Origin: Excoecaria cochinchinensis
Lineage: Eukaryota > Streptophyta > Magnoliopsida > Malpighiales > Euphorbiaceae
Assembly: GCA_947683425.1 (NCBI GenBank)
Contig: CANTUQ010000031.1
Span: forward strand, 10,042,501 to 10,106,500
Reading direction: 5' to 3'
DNA: 64,000 bases
Position numbers and translations under genes: made by a program. The notes beneath the pieces are model-generated. The model saw nothing but the letters and a program-made list of their open reading frames with translations. It was not told the DNA's origin and searched no databases. Shown piece after piece: positions 44,966 through 57,806 of this stretch; position 1 is the stretch's first letter, and each line of letters begins with the position of its first letter.

Positions 44966-46899
44966 CAAGTACAAAACAAAATTACAAAGACCAGCGCATA
45001 TAATTTACATGTGTTATAACATACATAACCATTGAACTTGCACACTCAATAAGACGATGCGGTAATATCATATCTTAACATCTTCGTCACAAACATATAT
45101 ATAAGCATATAATAAATGAAATATTTGTGTATAATCAAAACATCAATACTTTACGTCCTACGATTGCCCAACCACATATACATTTAACATATAACCATTT
45201 TCATAGACATATGATAGCCTGAGTTCACAATGAATAGTGAACATGAGTACTATTGATACTGATAGGACACAGTATCGGAAGCATATAGAGACATGAGTCT
45301 CGAATCATATATACCCGAAGGTAGAAGGGGAGATCAAAGTCTTAAATCATATAGACCCAAACGGGGCCGGCTTATAAGACCCAAATGGGGCCAATATGTA
45401 GTAGTTGCACTCACACATAAGCTTGCTTATTTATCCACTACTATGACCACTCAGGCTTATATTAACTTATCACTGTCATATAAACATTTCCTTGGCAATG
45501 CATAAAGACTAAGTTCCAAAAACTCAACTCATATAAAGTTATCCAATAAAAATAACAGGTGATTCAAGTATTCATTTATGCAATCAAGAATAAACAATAC
45601 GAAGTATAATCATATAACTCCCATGAGTGAGAAACCATGCAAATGAATCTCAAAGAAAAATATTTGCAAAAAAGGGGTCTGTTACGCCCGCAACAGATGG
45701 CAAACTCCACTGGTCGCGCTCGCGATAGAAGACGGGGCCTCAGTTGAGCCCACGCACAGTAGCGTGCTCGCGACAGGGACCGCTTGCCAAAAACTCAGCT
45801 CCCGTGCTCGCAGCAGAAGCTCAACTGGAGTTCTCTGCTCAAGCTCTCACCCCAGTCCAAAACACAAGCTCTCTATCGTGATCATGACCGAGGTTGTGCT
45901 CACGACAGAGACGATTTCTAGACCTGGAAACGCAAAACACCACTTCAACTCATGCTCAACTTGACCCAACATCAAATTATCATGCATATAACCTTAATTC
46001 AATTAACATATGCCTTCTAAACATGTTGAAAATCATATTAGCAACAATTAACACTTGTTAAGACAATTAATTTAGAAAGAATACTCAAGCAAAATATCAA
46101 ACCCAGAATTTACTCTTAACTCACACAAATCCACTTTCAAATATCATATAACAAAATTACCTCTATCATGTTTAACATATACAAAAAAACTCAACTCAAA
46201 CGTGTATTAAAACACATTTAACAACTTAATTTTCCAGAATTAAAGCAAAATCATAAACACATCAAAAGCATCTACACTCCCAAACCTCAAAATTGCAGCT
46301 CTAAACACTCTCTTCAAGGACCAACTTTCTCTTTCCCCTTACTCTTCCTCTTTTCTTCAAATTCTTGCAATCAAACCAACCAAAATCACTTGAATCAAAA
46401 ACTCACAAACTCAAAAACTTAACCAAAACGTAGAAGAAGAATGAAAAGAAAATCCATCATCCAACTTTACCACTTCAAACACCAACTTACATCTTTTTAA
46501 TTACAACCCAAGCTCTTAGAAAATCAACCAATAAGAGGAAAAAAGAAGCAAGAAATGAAGAAAAGAAAAGGAAAATGGGAAATGCAAGAAGAAGAATGGG
46601 AAATAAGGGAAAAATCTGAGTTTCCCTCTCTCCTCTATTCCTTTCATTTCTCTTTTCATTTAATGCCTCCAACCACCTAGTTTAGGTGTCAATTCCCTAT
46701 TGGTCTATCTTAAAATATCTTTGACTTTTATCCTTTTGGTCCTTGCCATAATACCATCACTCACTTAATTAAAATCTTTCTCTTTAAAACTTTAATTCCT
46801 CTTCAATTTAGTCCTCATAAAATCCAATTCTCACTTGTACAATTACAATTATGCCCCTTTTAAAGCAATAAACTTAGAATTTCTACTAGGGTCCAATTC
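44516..46899 (-). repeat. LTR B2 (outer LTR of the B tandem)
   Basis: Starts TATAACACCC (mutated TGTAACACCC) and follows LTR B1 along its length, ending at TAGGGTCCAATTC without the last 11 bp. The stem-loop is at 44878-44895. An AT microsatellite at 44905-44963 is about twice as long as in B1. The palindrome array (45676-45920) is worn. It joins the remaining 3' end of the C 5' LTR at about 46900. No coding sequence. Confidence 0.9.
45676..45920. repeat. degraded palindrome array in LTR B2
   Basis: Remains of TCGCGCTCGCGA-type dyads near 45715, 45765 and 45890. It is more eroded than B1; one unit is deleted relative to B1. Confidence 0.6.
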
Positions 46900-47191
46900 A
46901 AGATTTTATAGTGCTTGTCGGGGCTGTGGTTATTTTATTTGTAGGGTTTGGGTAGGCAAAAATATAAGCCGTTATACTGCCAAAATTTTGACTTAATGAA
47001 TAGTAGTTTAGACACTTATAGGTCATCGGTAAGTTAAAATAATGAGTTATAAATGATTAAGTTAATGTAATGTTTGGAAAAAAAAAATTATTGCAAATCG
47101 GTATTAAGATTAAGTTGACTTTAAAACAATCATGGTAATCAAACAATATTGCTAAGTCCGCAGTGTACGTATAAGGTATAAGGGTGTTACA
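46900..47191 (+). repeat. 5' LTR of element C, last segment
   Basis: From GGGGCTGTGGTTATTTTATTTG onward it matches 54664-54935, ending GGGTGTTACA at 47191. It carries the C family's own 3' end and leads into the primer site. Confidence 0.9.
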
Positions 47192-47198
47192 TTTATTT

Positions 47199-47209
47199 TG
47201 GTATCAGGG
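47199..47209 (+). other. primer binding site of element C
   Basis: TGGTATCAGGG, 7 bp after the LTR end, with one base different from the tRNA-iMet complement TGGTATCAGAG. Confidence 0.8.
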
Positions 47210-47329
47210 TGTGGTTTAGGCGATTCTAAGATCGGAGTGGGGTTTTGTTTAAGTGTACATACATGCCAATTGAAAGTGAAAAGTATATTATGGTACTGAT
47301 GTATGCTTGCTCCTTTATTATAGTGAATA

Positions 47330-48297
47330 ATGGCATCCGATCGAATTTATAGTGTTGGTGATGGTGAGAGTGGGGCTTCGGCTAGTATTGGTCGAGCCGA
47401 GGCTCTACAGTAGCAATTGACATCTCCGATGTCTCCTCCTCCTCTGCCACAACCTGATTTCTTGAACATGATGGCGGATTATATTCAGCATCGCCTTCGA
47501 GCTGAACAGACCTAATAGATGCCAGTAGTAGTGCAACCAGCTGCTTCACCTGAGAGGAAGCCTATTTTAGAACAGCTAAAGAAAATGGGGGCCGATGATT
47601 TCTTTAGATGTGACCCGATGACTCTCGAGCAAGTGGAAGAATCGTTATTCTGTATAAAGAGATTGTTTGAGATTCTGCACAGTACATCGGAGGAAATATT
47701 TGAAGAGACCATTGCTTGACTATAGGGTCCAGCTTACTTTTGGTGGCATTCAGTGAGCGGGGTCTCCACAATTGCATTAAATAGATAGTGAGTGGTCAGA
47801 GGCATCCAAATTTGAGATCGTTAGTGGTAGCTGCTATTAAAGTTGAGGCAGCACAAATTGATGAGGCTGACAGACAGGCTCGGTTCCAACAAAAGAGGAA
47901 ATCGGGTCAATCCTGTGGTGCAGGCAATCAGAGTAAGAGATCCAGAGGGTCACCTCTATCTCAGAGTCACGGATCTATGGCACTGGCTTGTAGCCAGAAG
48001 AATCCAGCCGGTACTAGTGTTCCAGCATCATTAGTGGGTAGTGCACCTAGGGGCAGAGGCTGAGGTACCCCACAGTAGTGTAACCATTGTGGCAGATCAC
48101 ACCCTGGGGAGTGTAGATATTTATCTGGTGCCTATTTTAAATGTGGATGGAAGGAGCATCTAGTTAAAGATTGTCCAGATGCAGTGCCCTTATCAGTGAC
48201 TTCACTAGCTCCCGGTGTAGGTTCATTAGCAGGTAGAGGTAGAGGCAAAGGGATAGCCTTGAATACTGTAACTAGACCTCCTCCACCACCATCTTAG
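47330..48297 (+). pseudogene. gag of element C, degraded
   Basis: Starts with ATG at 47330 (MASDRIYSVGDG). A Pro-rich N-terminus is followed by a partial gag core (LKKMGADDFFRCDP near 47580, a Trp-rich AYFWWHSV near 47735). The middle of the core (including the SVADYEKEF part) is deleted between about 47785 and 47790. A basic stretch follows, a His/Cys segment (CNHCGRSHPGEC, 48078-48113) and a knuckle whose first Cys is lost (YFKCGWKEHLVKDC, 48133-48174). Stops at about 47411, 47514, 47717, 48061 and 48295. It cannot make Gag. Confidence 0.85.
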
Positions 48298-51200
48298 GGC
48301 CAGGGATGTGCTGTAGGTTGCACATATGCAGTGAGGGCTAGAGATCAGGAGGATGCACTTGACGTGATCGTAGGTAAATTCTCCTTAATTACCTATTCAG
48401 TTTATGCACTTATTGATCTCGGGTCTACACACTCCTATATTAGTACAAACATTGCATGGGGTAAAGGGTTAGATAACTCATCCTTAGATCATGATATTTT
48501 AGTGAGCAACCCATTGTGCCATAGTGTGATAGTGAATTAAGTGTATAGATATTGTCCAATTAGTGTTCAAGAATGTGTTTTCCCAGCCAATTTGATTGAA
48601 CTACCTTTCAAAGAGTTCGATGTCATTCTGGGTATAGATTGGTTAGCGACTCATCATGTAATGGTTGACTGTAAGAGAAAAAGAGAAACCCTAAAAATTG
48701 CAGGTGAATGGGAGATAACTGTAGTGGGCCAAAGACCAGATTATCTTTTGGATGTGATTTTAGCCACTGCAGCAAAGCGATTGATCAGAAAGGGCTGTGT
48801 CGCCTATTTATATTATGCAATGGATGCAAAGTAGGAAACTCCTAAAGTGTCAGATGTCCCAATAGTGTGTCAGTTTCAAGATGTTTTCCCTGAAGATCTT
48901 CCAAGCTTGCCACCTGACAGGGAGATCGAGTTTTCTATTGATGTGGCTCTAGGTACAACACCTGTTTCCATTGCTCCATATAGAATGGCACCGGCAGAGT
49001 TTAAGGAATTGAAGATTTAGCTGCAAGAATTGCTTAAAAAAGGCTTCATTAGGCCAAGTACATCGCCACGGGGAGCACCAGTGCTATTTGTGAAAAAAAA
49101 AGATGGGTCACTCAGTCTTTGTTTTGATTGTAGGCAGCTGAACATATTAACAATCAAGAATAAGTATCCTCTTCCCCGCATTGAAGATTTATTTCATCAG
49201 TTGAAAGGTGCAGGCATATTTTCAAAGATTGACTTGAGATTTGGCTATCATCAGTTGAAGATAAAAGAAGCAGATGTGCCCAAGACTGCCTTCCGAACTA
49301 GATATGGCCATTATGAGTTCCTGGTGATGCTGTTTGGACTCACAAATGCACCAGCAGCTCTTATGGATCTTATGAACCGGATTTTCCATCCCTACTTGCA
49401 TCAGTTCATAGTGGTCTTTATTGATGACATTCTGGTGTATTCAAAGACCCGTGAAGATCATGACAAGCCTTTGAGGATTGTCCTGCAGACTCTTAGGGAT
49501 AAAAAGCTATATGCAAAATTCAGTAAGTGTGAATTCTAGTTGAATGAAGTATCATTTTTATGCCATGTAGTGTTAGTTAAAGATATTAAAGCGGATCCTA
49601 AGAAGATTGAAGCGATTTTACAGTGGAGAACACCTAAGAATGTCACAAAAATAAGAAGCTTCTTGGGTTTAGCAGGCTACTATAGAAGGTTTGTTAAAGG
49701 CTTCTCCATCATTGCAGCACCTTTAACTTGCTTATTGCAGAAAAATGTGAGGTTCCAGTGGACTGATAAGTGCCAAGCCAGCTTTGATAAGCTTAACAAG
49801 ATGTTGATAGAGGCTCTAGTGCTAACTCAGCTTGAGTCAAGTAAAGATTTCATCATCTACAGTGATGCTTCCTTGAATGGGTTGGGTTGTGTGCTTACGC
49901 AAGATGGTAAAGTGGTTTCATATGCCTCATGCCAGCTTAAGAATCACGAAAAGAATTATCCTATACATGATCTTGAGCTTGCAGCTATAGTATTTGCACT
50001 GAAGATATGGAGGCACTATCTGTATGGCGAGAAGTGTTATATTTTCACGGATCATAAAAGCCTAAAATACTTGCTCACTAAGAAGGAACTTAATCTTAAT
50101 TAGCGAAGGTGGCTTGGATTGATAAAGGATCATGAATGTTTCATCGACTACCACCGAGGGAAAGCCAATATTGTAGCTGATGCACTTAGTAGGAAGTTTA
50201 TGGCCGCATTGAAAGCTATAAATGTGAAGTTAGATGTGGCTGATAATGGAGGTTTGATAGCAGAATTGCAAATAAAGTCTGATTTTTGGCAACAAGTGAA
50301 AAATGCTCAGAAGCAAGATGACAGATTGTCTTTAGTAATGGTTCTGCTCAGAAGCAAGATGACAAATTGTCTTTAGTAATTGTTCGAGTGAGAGAAGGTG
50401 ACTACTCCTTAGCATCTAATGGTAGTTTATACTACAAACAGTGATTGTGTGTGCCAAACTAGCCTGAGTTAAAGAAAAATATATTGATAGAAGTTCATCA
50501 CAGCAGTTATGCTATGCATACAGGGGGTAATAAAATGTATCAAGATTTAAAGATGCATTATTGGTGGCCAAGAATGAAGCGAGATGTTACAATATTTGTG
50601 ACTGATATGCCAGCAGGTTAAAGCAGAACACCAAGTGCCATCCGAGTTACTTCAACTTATTTCTATACCGAAATGGAAGTGGAATCGAGTAACTTTGGAA
50701 TTTGTAATAGGGTTACCACTTACCCGAAGGGAGCATGATGCAATTTGGGTGATTATTGATAGGCTTACCAAGTCAGCTCACTTCCGACCAGTGCGGATGG
50801 ATTACCCATTGACCAAGTTGGTCGAGCTCTACATCAATGAGATAGTGAGGCTTCATGGTGTGCCATCATCCATTATCTCCGATAGAGATCCTCGGTTTAC
50901 TTTTTAGTTTTGGAAGAAGCTACAGGAAGCTCTACGTACCAGATTTCATTATAGTACAACATTCCACCCACAGATAGATGGGCAGTCAAAGTGAGTCATC
51001 CAGATACTTGAGGACATGTTGAGATGTAGTGCCCTTGAATTCAAGAATAGTTGTGAAAGATATCTACCACTGGCTGAATTTGCTTATAACAATAGCTATA
51101 AATCCAGTATCAAGATGGCGCCATATGAAGAATTATATGGTAAAAAGTGTAGGACTCCCTTATGTTGGATTGAGTTGAGTGAAAGAAAGCTCGTAGGGTC

Positions 51201-51764
51201 AGATCTTATTCGGGAGATTGAAAAAAAGGTCTGTGTGATCAAAGATAGATTGAAGGAGGCTAATAATCAATATAAATCATATGCAGATCTAAAGAGAAAA
51301 GATATAGAGTTTCAAGTGGGTGACAAAGTATTCTTGATGGTTTCCCCATGGAAAAGAGTCCTCAAGTTTGGGAAGAAGGGCAAGTGGAGTCCCAGGTTTA
51401 TTGGACCTTATGAAATAGTACAGCGAGTGGGACTAATGGCTTATAGGTTGAAGTTACGTCAGACATTGGAGAAAATCCATGATGTGTTCCACATGTCGAT
51501 GCTACGAAGGTAAATATCTGATTCAAGCCATGTATTCAAGCCATAAGAGATTCAAGTGCAGCTTGACTTAACATATGAAGAATACCCAGTGAAGATCCTA
51601 GCAAGAGATGTCAGGCAACTCCAAAATAAATAGATTCCCCTCGTGAAACTATTATGGAACCACCATAATGTGGAAGAAGCCACTTGGGAACCCGAAGTGG
51701 TAATGCAACAGCAATACCCATAGCTATTCAATTCAGGTAAATTTCGAGGACAAAATTTTCTTTT
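48298..51764 (+). pseudogene. pol of element C, degraded (protease, RT, RNase H, integrase, chromodomain)
   Basis: All domains are present in order but interrupted. Protease: DLGSTHS at about 48415 (the usual DPG is changed) and ILGIDWL near 48630. RT: KKKDGSLSLC near 49095 and an intact FIDD at 49417-49428. RNase H: YSDAS near 49860 and DHKSLKYL near 50055. Integrase: HHSSYAMHTGG near 50495, a short deletion near 50605, DRLTKSAHF near 50760, SDRDPRF near 50880, a degraded QSK* where QSER is expected (50985-50996), and GPYEIV near 51405. Chromodomain: 51560-51735, ending TWEPEVVM. Stops include 48538, 48832, 49018, 49537, 50101, 50907 and 50993. A 41-bp tandem duplication shifts the frame at 50303-50384. 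Confidence 0.9.
50303..50384 (+). repeat. 41-bp tandem duplication in C pol
   Basis: Two near-identical copies of a segment beginning TGCTCAGAAGCAAGATGACA start 41 bp apart (50303 and 50344). 41 is not a multiple of three, so it breaks the frame between RNase H and integrase. Confidence 0.85.
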
Positions 51765-51765
51765 T

Positions 51766-51778
51766 AGTGGGGTAGAAT
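51766..51778 (+). other. polypurine tract of element C
   Basis: AGTGGGGTAGAAT directly before TGTAGTGG at 51779. Confidence 0.8.
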
Positions 51779-54700
51779 TGTAGTGGCCCAAATACCGGGT
51801 TAGTAGTGTACAATGAATGTTTACAGAGTGTGATTCTAGTGTAGAGTGATGTTATGAGTGTTGCTATATGCAGTAGAGTTAAAAGTTAAGCGTGCTTGTG
51901 GTATAGCAATCTCGGGATAGGTGACCTCGAGGTAGTTATACAGTTCGATCGGCAGCCATCGGTCAAAAAATTTTTATTTGGTAAAATTGATCTGTGAACT
52001 GTCAGTAGTCTAGTGGTGAAATAGTGAGTGAAAACGAGATCAAATAGGGCTCCGAAAGTCATTCTGAAGTTGGCCTCTAGTTGGATTCAATTGAACCGGA
52101 GTTTGACTGAATTTTTAAGAATGGTTCTGGAGCTATAAAGGGTGTAATATGGGAAGTGTACAGGCTTAAAATAATTTTTAGTAATTTTTGATAGTGTTAG
52201 ATTGATGTTTTACGATATAATGAAAAGGGTTGAATCGAACTGATTTAAGTGAACCGGACCCAAAATGTACTCTGATTGAGCTAAAAATTTATAGGGAGAC
52301 TATTTTCTACGTTCTAAGAATGATGGAATTGGTTGGGAGTGAAAATAAGTTGAGGAACACATAAATACTTTAAAAAAGTGGAAATTGACCGAAAAATTAA
52401 AATTTTGGTTCAAACCGATTGGACGACTTCAGTTCAATTACACACTATATAAGGAAGCAAGAGGGCAAATTTGTTTAGAGAAATCTTCCACCGCCTCTCA
52501 CTCTCCCTCTCAAGGCCGAATACATTTCTTCTTCTCCTTCATCATTCATTTCTTGTTTAATCTTTTCCCAAAATCTAGTCTCCTAGACAAATTTTAGTCC
52601 CTCTATAACCTAATGGAAGTGATTGGAGTACATTTGAAGAATTAGAAGTGGGATTTTTCAAGTGTTCAAGGTTTAGGGTCAAATTTGAGGTAAGTGCTTT
52701 AGGTGTTTTTAATTGGGTTTATTGGTCCCTATGGGGGTTTTTAAGGGTGTAGAGTGTATTTATGAAGTTATTTTGTAAAAGGGAAGTATATATTTGATGA
52801 TTTTTCCCTTATGTGAATTCAGCCACCATAGGAATTCAAGGTGAGGAAGAGCTTTCAAAGGGTAAAGGAAAGGAAAAGGAAGCCTAGAGGGTCTAGAGTA
52901 AGAAGTTGATGTTTGTTGTTACAAAATCCCTCTTTTTTCACTTGTTGTGTTTGAGTTTTAGGTTATGCTTAAGTATGAACTTGTGATTAAGGCATGATTA
53001 ATTGAATCTAATATGATAAACATGGTTAGAGAGGTTAAATAAGCATGTGTATGTGATTTAAATGAATTATAGAAACATGTATGGAAAACCCTAAGTGAGG
53101 CCGAATTGAATGATGATGAAATTATGCATGAATAAGGTAAATTATGGTATGTTATTGATGTTTATGATTAGTATAACTTGAAAATTGCATGATTGAGTGG
53201 TTAAATGAAATTAAAGTTAACATAATGAAAAGTTAACACCTTGGCCGAATTGAACTTATGGGACTTTTAATGTGTATTTTGATGTTTAATGGTATATAAT
53301 GGCATAAAATGATTAAATGGTGATAAATGAGTATGTATACAAAATTATAAGTGAAAATGATGACTTAGCAGAATTATGTATATTGACATAATATGAAATT
53401 TAAGTGAATTTTAATGATATCTTGCCCTTAGTAGTAGTATGGTAGTGAAATCTAGTCCAGGATATAATTGGCTAGCGATAGGGATTCCACACCGTGGTAC
53501 GAGTCATGGCGACTCGCTATTGATAGGCCAATGATGGTCCGTCATAGTGTATAGTGTTCAAAAGTGATTAGTGTAATGCAGTGCAGTGATGAATGGCCTT
53601 ATTGCGGTCATTCTATAGTGTAGTGGATCTGTGGGGTCTACGTCCCGCATATCTAGTCAGTAGATTTTCTACTGGATGCATATTAGGGGTAAAATGATAA
53701 TTATGAGAAAAAATTGATTAAAATAGTGATAAATGAGAAAATAAATGAAAACGGGACTAAATCGAAGGAAATAAAAAATTTAGGGGTAAAATGGTAATTT
53801 TACACCAGATGCGTAACAATGGAACAAGTTAGGTAAAAAGTGTAAATAATAAAGGTAATAGTGTAAATAAATGAAAATGTAGGGACAAAAAGGTAACTTG
53901 GTGTAAAGGTGATAAATTAGGGAATAAATTGTACTTTGGAAATAATTAAAGGTTAAAAAGGAAATTTAAGTGTAAAGAAGGGTAAATTGGTAATTAAGGG
54001 TGAATAAAAGGGTAAAATTGGAAAATGTGAATGAAAAAGGGTAAAATTGTAAATTAAGTGTAATTAAGGGTAATTTGGTAATTAAGTGGAAAGGAAAGGA
54101 CATAGATGGAATTATTTAAAAGTAGGGACATAAATGGAATTATTAGAAAGATGAGGACATAATTGGAAATATTGAAAAAGATTAAGGACCAAAATGTAAT
54201 AACTAAAATGGTAAGTTTAATTAAAGGATTAAAAATATAAAGAGTGAATAAATTGATTTATTAAGTAATTATGTAATTAAATTGATAAATTTATTGATTA
54301 AATATGAATAATATATTATGTAGAGCTTAATAATATAATTAAGTAGACAATAGTCTAAGTAGTGGAAATTTATGGATTTGTAACCACCACTGGGCATATT
54401 AATGATAGCATGTAGTTTATTTTGACTACATGTAGGTACGCCATAGGTTGGAGGAAGCATACCTCAGGAGTTGGAAGCCGGTCGGTGAAGAAGTTACAAG
54501 ATATATTTTTGTATGTCATATATATTGGCATGTATTAAAGTTTCAAGTTTGGAATGTTTGAAATATGTATTATGTATATGACTGTTGATGGTATAACTCA
54601 GTGAATGGATATTATGGACTATTAGTGGTTTGTGATATATTATATTGTTTTTGTGCCCTTTCTGGGGCTGTGGTTATTTGATTTGCAGGGTTTGGGTAGG

Positions 54701-54935
54701 CAAAAATATAAGCCGCTATACTGCAGAATTTTTCACTGAATGAATAGTCGCTTAGACAGTTATAGGTCATCGGTAAGTTAAAATAATGAGTTATAAATGA
54801 TTAAGTTAATGTAAAGTGTTGAATTTTTTTTTTATCGCAAATCGGTATTCAGATTAAGTTGACTTTAAAACAATCATGGTAATCGTACAATATTGCTAAA
54901 TCGGCAGTGTACGTATAGAGTATAAGGGTGTTACA
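51779..54935 (+). repeat. 3' LTR of element C
   Basis: TGTAGTGGCC...GGGTGTTACA, 3157 bp, uninterrupted. It has a possible TATA box (CACTATATAAGG, 52442-52453), a pyrimidine-rich leader, an intron-like segment starting GTAAGTGC at 52690, and an exon-like block with frame EEELSKGKGKEKEA before TAG (52843-52887). A long AT-rich part (53690-54290) repeats GGTAATTTGG and GGACATAAATGG phrases. No palindrome array, AGGCATGCCT box or CTAAGCG stem-loop is visible, unlike the other chromovirus LTRs here. Confidence 0.95.
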
Positions 54936-55391
54936 CTTATAATGATGCAAGATACATGCACGCGATTATTAGGAATTGCCTATTTATATGTATGCATTAT
55001 GCGTGTGGGTTTAATGAAGGTCATTGTGTATGATCATCCATATCATGTTTCTTGCCCACTAAGCTATATGCTTAGCAGGGGTGTTCCATCCGTGTAGGTA
55101 CCGAAGCCGAAACTGTCGCCAAAGACATCACACATCCGACAAGGCCAACACAATAGTAGAAAGCTTATCAATGTATGTCTTGTATTTTGCTATAGTAATG
55201 TATATGTAATCTTTCGTTGTAAATATGTAACTTAGATATGATAAAGCAAGTATATATTCAAGATAGTTTTTGGTATGTAAAAGTTAATATGGACTTTGTA
55301 TATGTAGTATGATTAGTATGATATAATGAAAGATAGAAATTTTATAATTCTGGTTATGAAATGTTAGATATGCCATGCTACGGTATGGTTT
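54936..55391 (+). repeat. LTR F, second part
   Basis: Begins with CTTAT, the second copy of the C target duplication. It then has the stem-loop CTAAGCTATATGCTTAG (55059-55075) and a CCGTGTAGGTACCG segment, in the order expected after the AGGCATGCCT box at 8253. Its own terminus is not seen before LTR G starts at 55392. No coding sequence. Confidence 0.8.
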
Positions 55392-55813
55392 TGTAACACC
55401 CCGACTGTTGCCCTAGTGGTTTTGAGTGTTTTGATGTTGAGTTTGGCTTTTATGTGTATTTTAGATTGCATGTGTTCGGTTTTATTATTGCGTGGTATTA
55501 CTATTATTATTTTAAGGAGTCAATTGCATAATAGTTTTTAAATTATGTGGTTTGAGTGAGGTTTGAGAAGAGGAAAGGGATTACAAGTGGAATTTGCCAA
55601 ATTACCACAATTGAATGACAAGTGGCAGGAGAGAGAGAAAGAAGATAGGGATTCACTATTTGAGGGAGGAGAGAGAAAACGTGAGGGAGCAGATTTTGCC
55701 TCTCTCCCGTTTTCCCTCACTGCTTCTTCTTTTTCTTCTTCTTCTTCCTTACCCTAGCTTGTTTTTCCAATTGCTGTGTTTTGAGTGTTGGTTTGGCAAA
55801 TCCCAAACTTTTA

Positions 55814-55974
55814 GTAAGTGACCTTCTTCTTCTTCTCTTCTCTTCTCTTCTCATTTTGCTTTGATGGTTTGTGTGCGTTTTGAGCTATTTGTGTTCTTTG
55901 GGTTTGGTTGATCAGATATTCCTCCTAAAGATCCTAAAGGAAAGGAAAAGGTAGGAGGAAGTTCAGCCAAGTGA
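55814..55974 (+). other. intron-like segment and conserved short exon in LTR G
   Basis: GTAAGTGA donor at 55814 and TTGATCAG acceptor ending at 55915 (102 bp). The exon-like frame reads IPPKDPKGKEKVGGSSAK and then TGA (55972-55974). This aligns with A and D over PP(R/K)DPKGKE...(G)(S/P)SxxK. Codons for the shared residues differ mostly at third positions. Confidence 0.55.
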
Positions 55975-56364
55975 TTATTAAGCAGCTTAACAAGGTTTAG
56001 GAATTGTGTGTTTTTATGTGATTTTGCTTGTGAACAATTGAATTGAATTTCTGAAAATATTTGACATTTTGATCATGTATACATGTATATTTATGTTGGG
56101 TTTTGCTATATTTGAAAGGAATTTGGAAATTGATTTGTATATGAAAAAGTGGATGGATTTTGGATGGATCTCCATTGATTTTGTTGATTGTGATTATTTT
56201 TTTATTTGTTTAATAAGTTACTTTTAATTGGTGTAAAGCTTTGATTAATTGTTTAGAACCATATTTGAATGATTTATGATCATTGGGTACAAGTTATTTG
56301 GTTGATTGTGTGAGTGTTCGCGTGAGGAGAGATGTTCAACTTGGAACCGAAGTGCAAAATACGA

Positions 56365-56650
56365 TTCTATCTCGAGCGCGATAGAATGTGCTATATCCGA
56401 GCTCAAGTCGAGGCACTCTCTATCGCAAGCGCGACCTATGTCCCGAGCGCGACAGAGAGCTCAATAAGCTGAGTTTCTACTGGGCAGACCTATGTCGCGA
56501 GCACGGCTGTATGCGAGAGCATGATAGTGGCCTACCCGCCCTCTATCGCGAGCGCGACAGAGGCCAGCCAACCTCTTCTGTCGCGAACGCGACAGGTTGT
56601 TGCAACCATGCCTTGGTGTGCCATTCGTCTCTGTTGCGAGCGTGACACTC
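56365..56650. repeat. palindrome array in LTR G, TCGCG class
   Basis: Dyads of CTATCGCGAGCGCGACAGAG type start at about 56367, 56420, 56438, 56491, 56542, 56578 and 56629. Several gaps are near 51-53 bp (56367 to 56420, 56438 to 56491, 56491 to 56542, 56578 to 56629). The stem centre is CGAGCG where E has CGCTCG, so it is the same palindrome class. Confidence 0.8.
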
Positions 56651-57702
56651 CCCTTTTTTCCAATATTGGTTAATTATTGCATTTGTATAGTTTCCCACTG
56701 GTGATTTATGTTTGATTCAATGTATGCACTATGTTATGCTTAATATTGTGAATAATATTTGATTGAATACTTTGGCCTGTACTAGTCAAGTAAGTGGATA
56801 AATAGGCATGCCTATAGGTTTCTGTTTGTTGCAACTTATGCATTCTGGACCATGATCAGGTCCCCATTTGGGTCCTCGCTATCCTTATGAGTTTATATCT
56901 TCTTTAAGATCCCATGCGAAAATGTTTTGGAAGTGAAAAGAAAGGAAATTGTTTTTGTACCTATGGGTACCATGCGTTCACACATTATCCACCACTTTGA
57001 ATGTGCAGGCTTATCTTACCTTTGTGGTTGCTTAATGTGATGTGAATTATTGTGAATCAATATATATATTGATGTTATGCAATATGTTCTATTGAAATTA
57101 TTGGTTATGATGTATATATCTTTGGATAGTCTGATAATGCTTCACTGACATGTATGTGCCACATGTATGCGAACTGCATTTCGACGTCCACTGTGAATGG
57201 TCGTTCATTACTTATTTTTTTCCCAACTAAGCATGACCGCTTAGACATCCGTGCAGGTGTAGAAGCAGTCAGAGTTTCTAGAAAGTCCGATGCGCAACCA
57301 TCGGGGCCAACACAATAGAGAGAGCTTTTGTAGTATAGGATTTTATACATTGTCTTTTTATATTTTGTATTACGATGTAAGGCCTTCTCTTATGTATCTG
57401 AATTTGTAATTCTTTCAGTTTTTGTATATTGTAATTTCTGAAAGAATGATTTTGTACTCCAACTTTGTAATGAATATTTTGGTATATCAATGATAGAGAT
57501 TTCAGTATTTCTGTTGGCAATCTTTTAAATATCTTGTATTCTGGAAATTTAGTTTAATCCATTTCTGATATTGTGTTTAAGTTTTTATGCATTAGTTATG
57601 TATGCTTTGTTCTGTGTGTGTGAGAACCCTTAACTATGCGTGTACTCACCTCTCGATGCGGGTGAGCTCCCCTACGTATAGGTATGGGGTGTTACAATTT
57701 AT

Positions 57703-57715
57703 TGGTATCAGAGCC
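57703..57715 (+). other. primer binding site of element G (tRNA-iMet)
   Basis: TGGTATCAGAGCC, 6 bp after the LTR end at 57696. Confidence 0.9.
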
Positions 57716-57806
57716 TAGGTTTATGTGTTTCTAGGAGAGTGTAGAATATAGTATGCGTTTAGTATTGTGTTGGCCTGATGCGAATGTCCTTATGTTTTGT
57801 AGTTAG

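Larger units (their letters stand above)
55392..57696 (+). repeat. 5' LTR of element G
   Basis: TGTAACACCCC...GGGGTGTTACA, 2305 bp, plus strand. In order: pyrimidine-rich leader (55700-55850), intron-like segment (55814-55915) and short frame, palindrome array (56365-56650), AGGCATGCCT box (56804-56813), stem-loop CTAAGCATGACCGCTTAG (57227-57244) and a CGTGCAGGTGTAG segment. The G 3' LTR is not in the window. Confidence 0.95.

Noticed and set aside
46487..46672. 61-codon Phe/Leu-rich minus-strand frame
   Set aside because: Antisense of the purine-rich leader of LTR B2. The matching B1 sequence does not keep it open.
54269..55391. short frames near the end of element C and in LTR F
   Set aside because: All lie in AT-rich LTR sequence, are under 70 codons and are not conserved between the LTR copies.
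57703..57715. part of a tRNA gene
   Set aside because: Only the last 12-13 bases of the tRNA-iMet complement are present, next to an LTR end, so it is a primer binding site.
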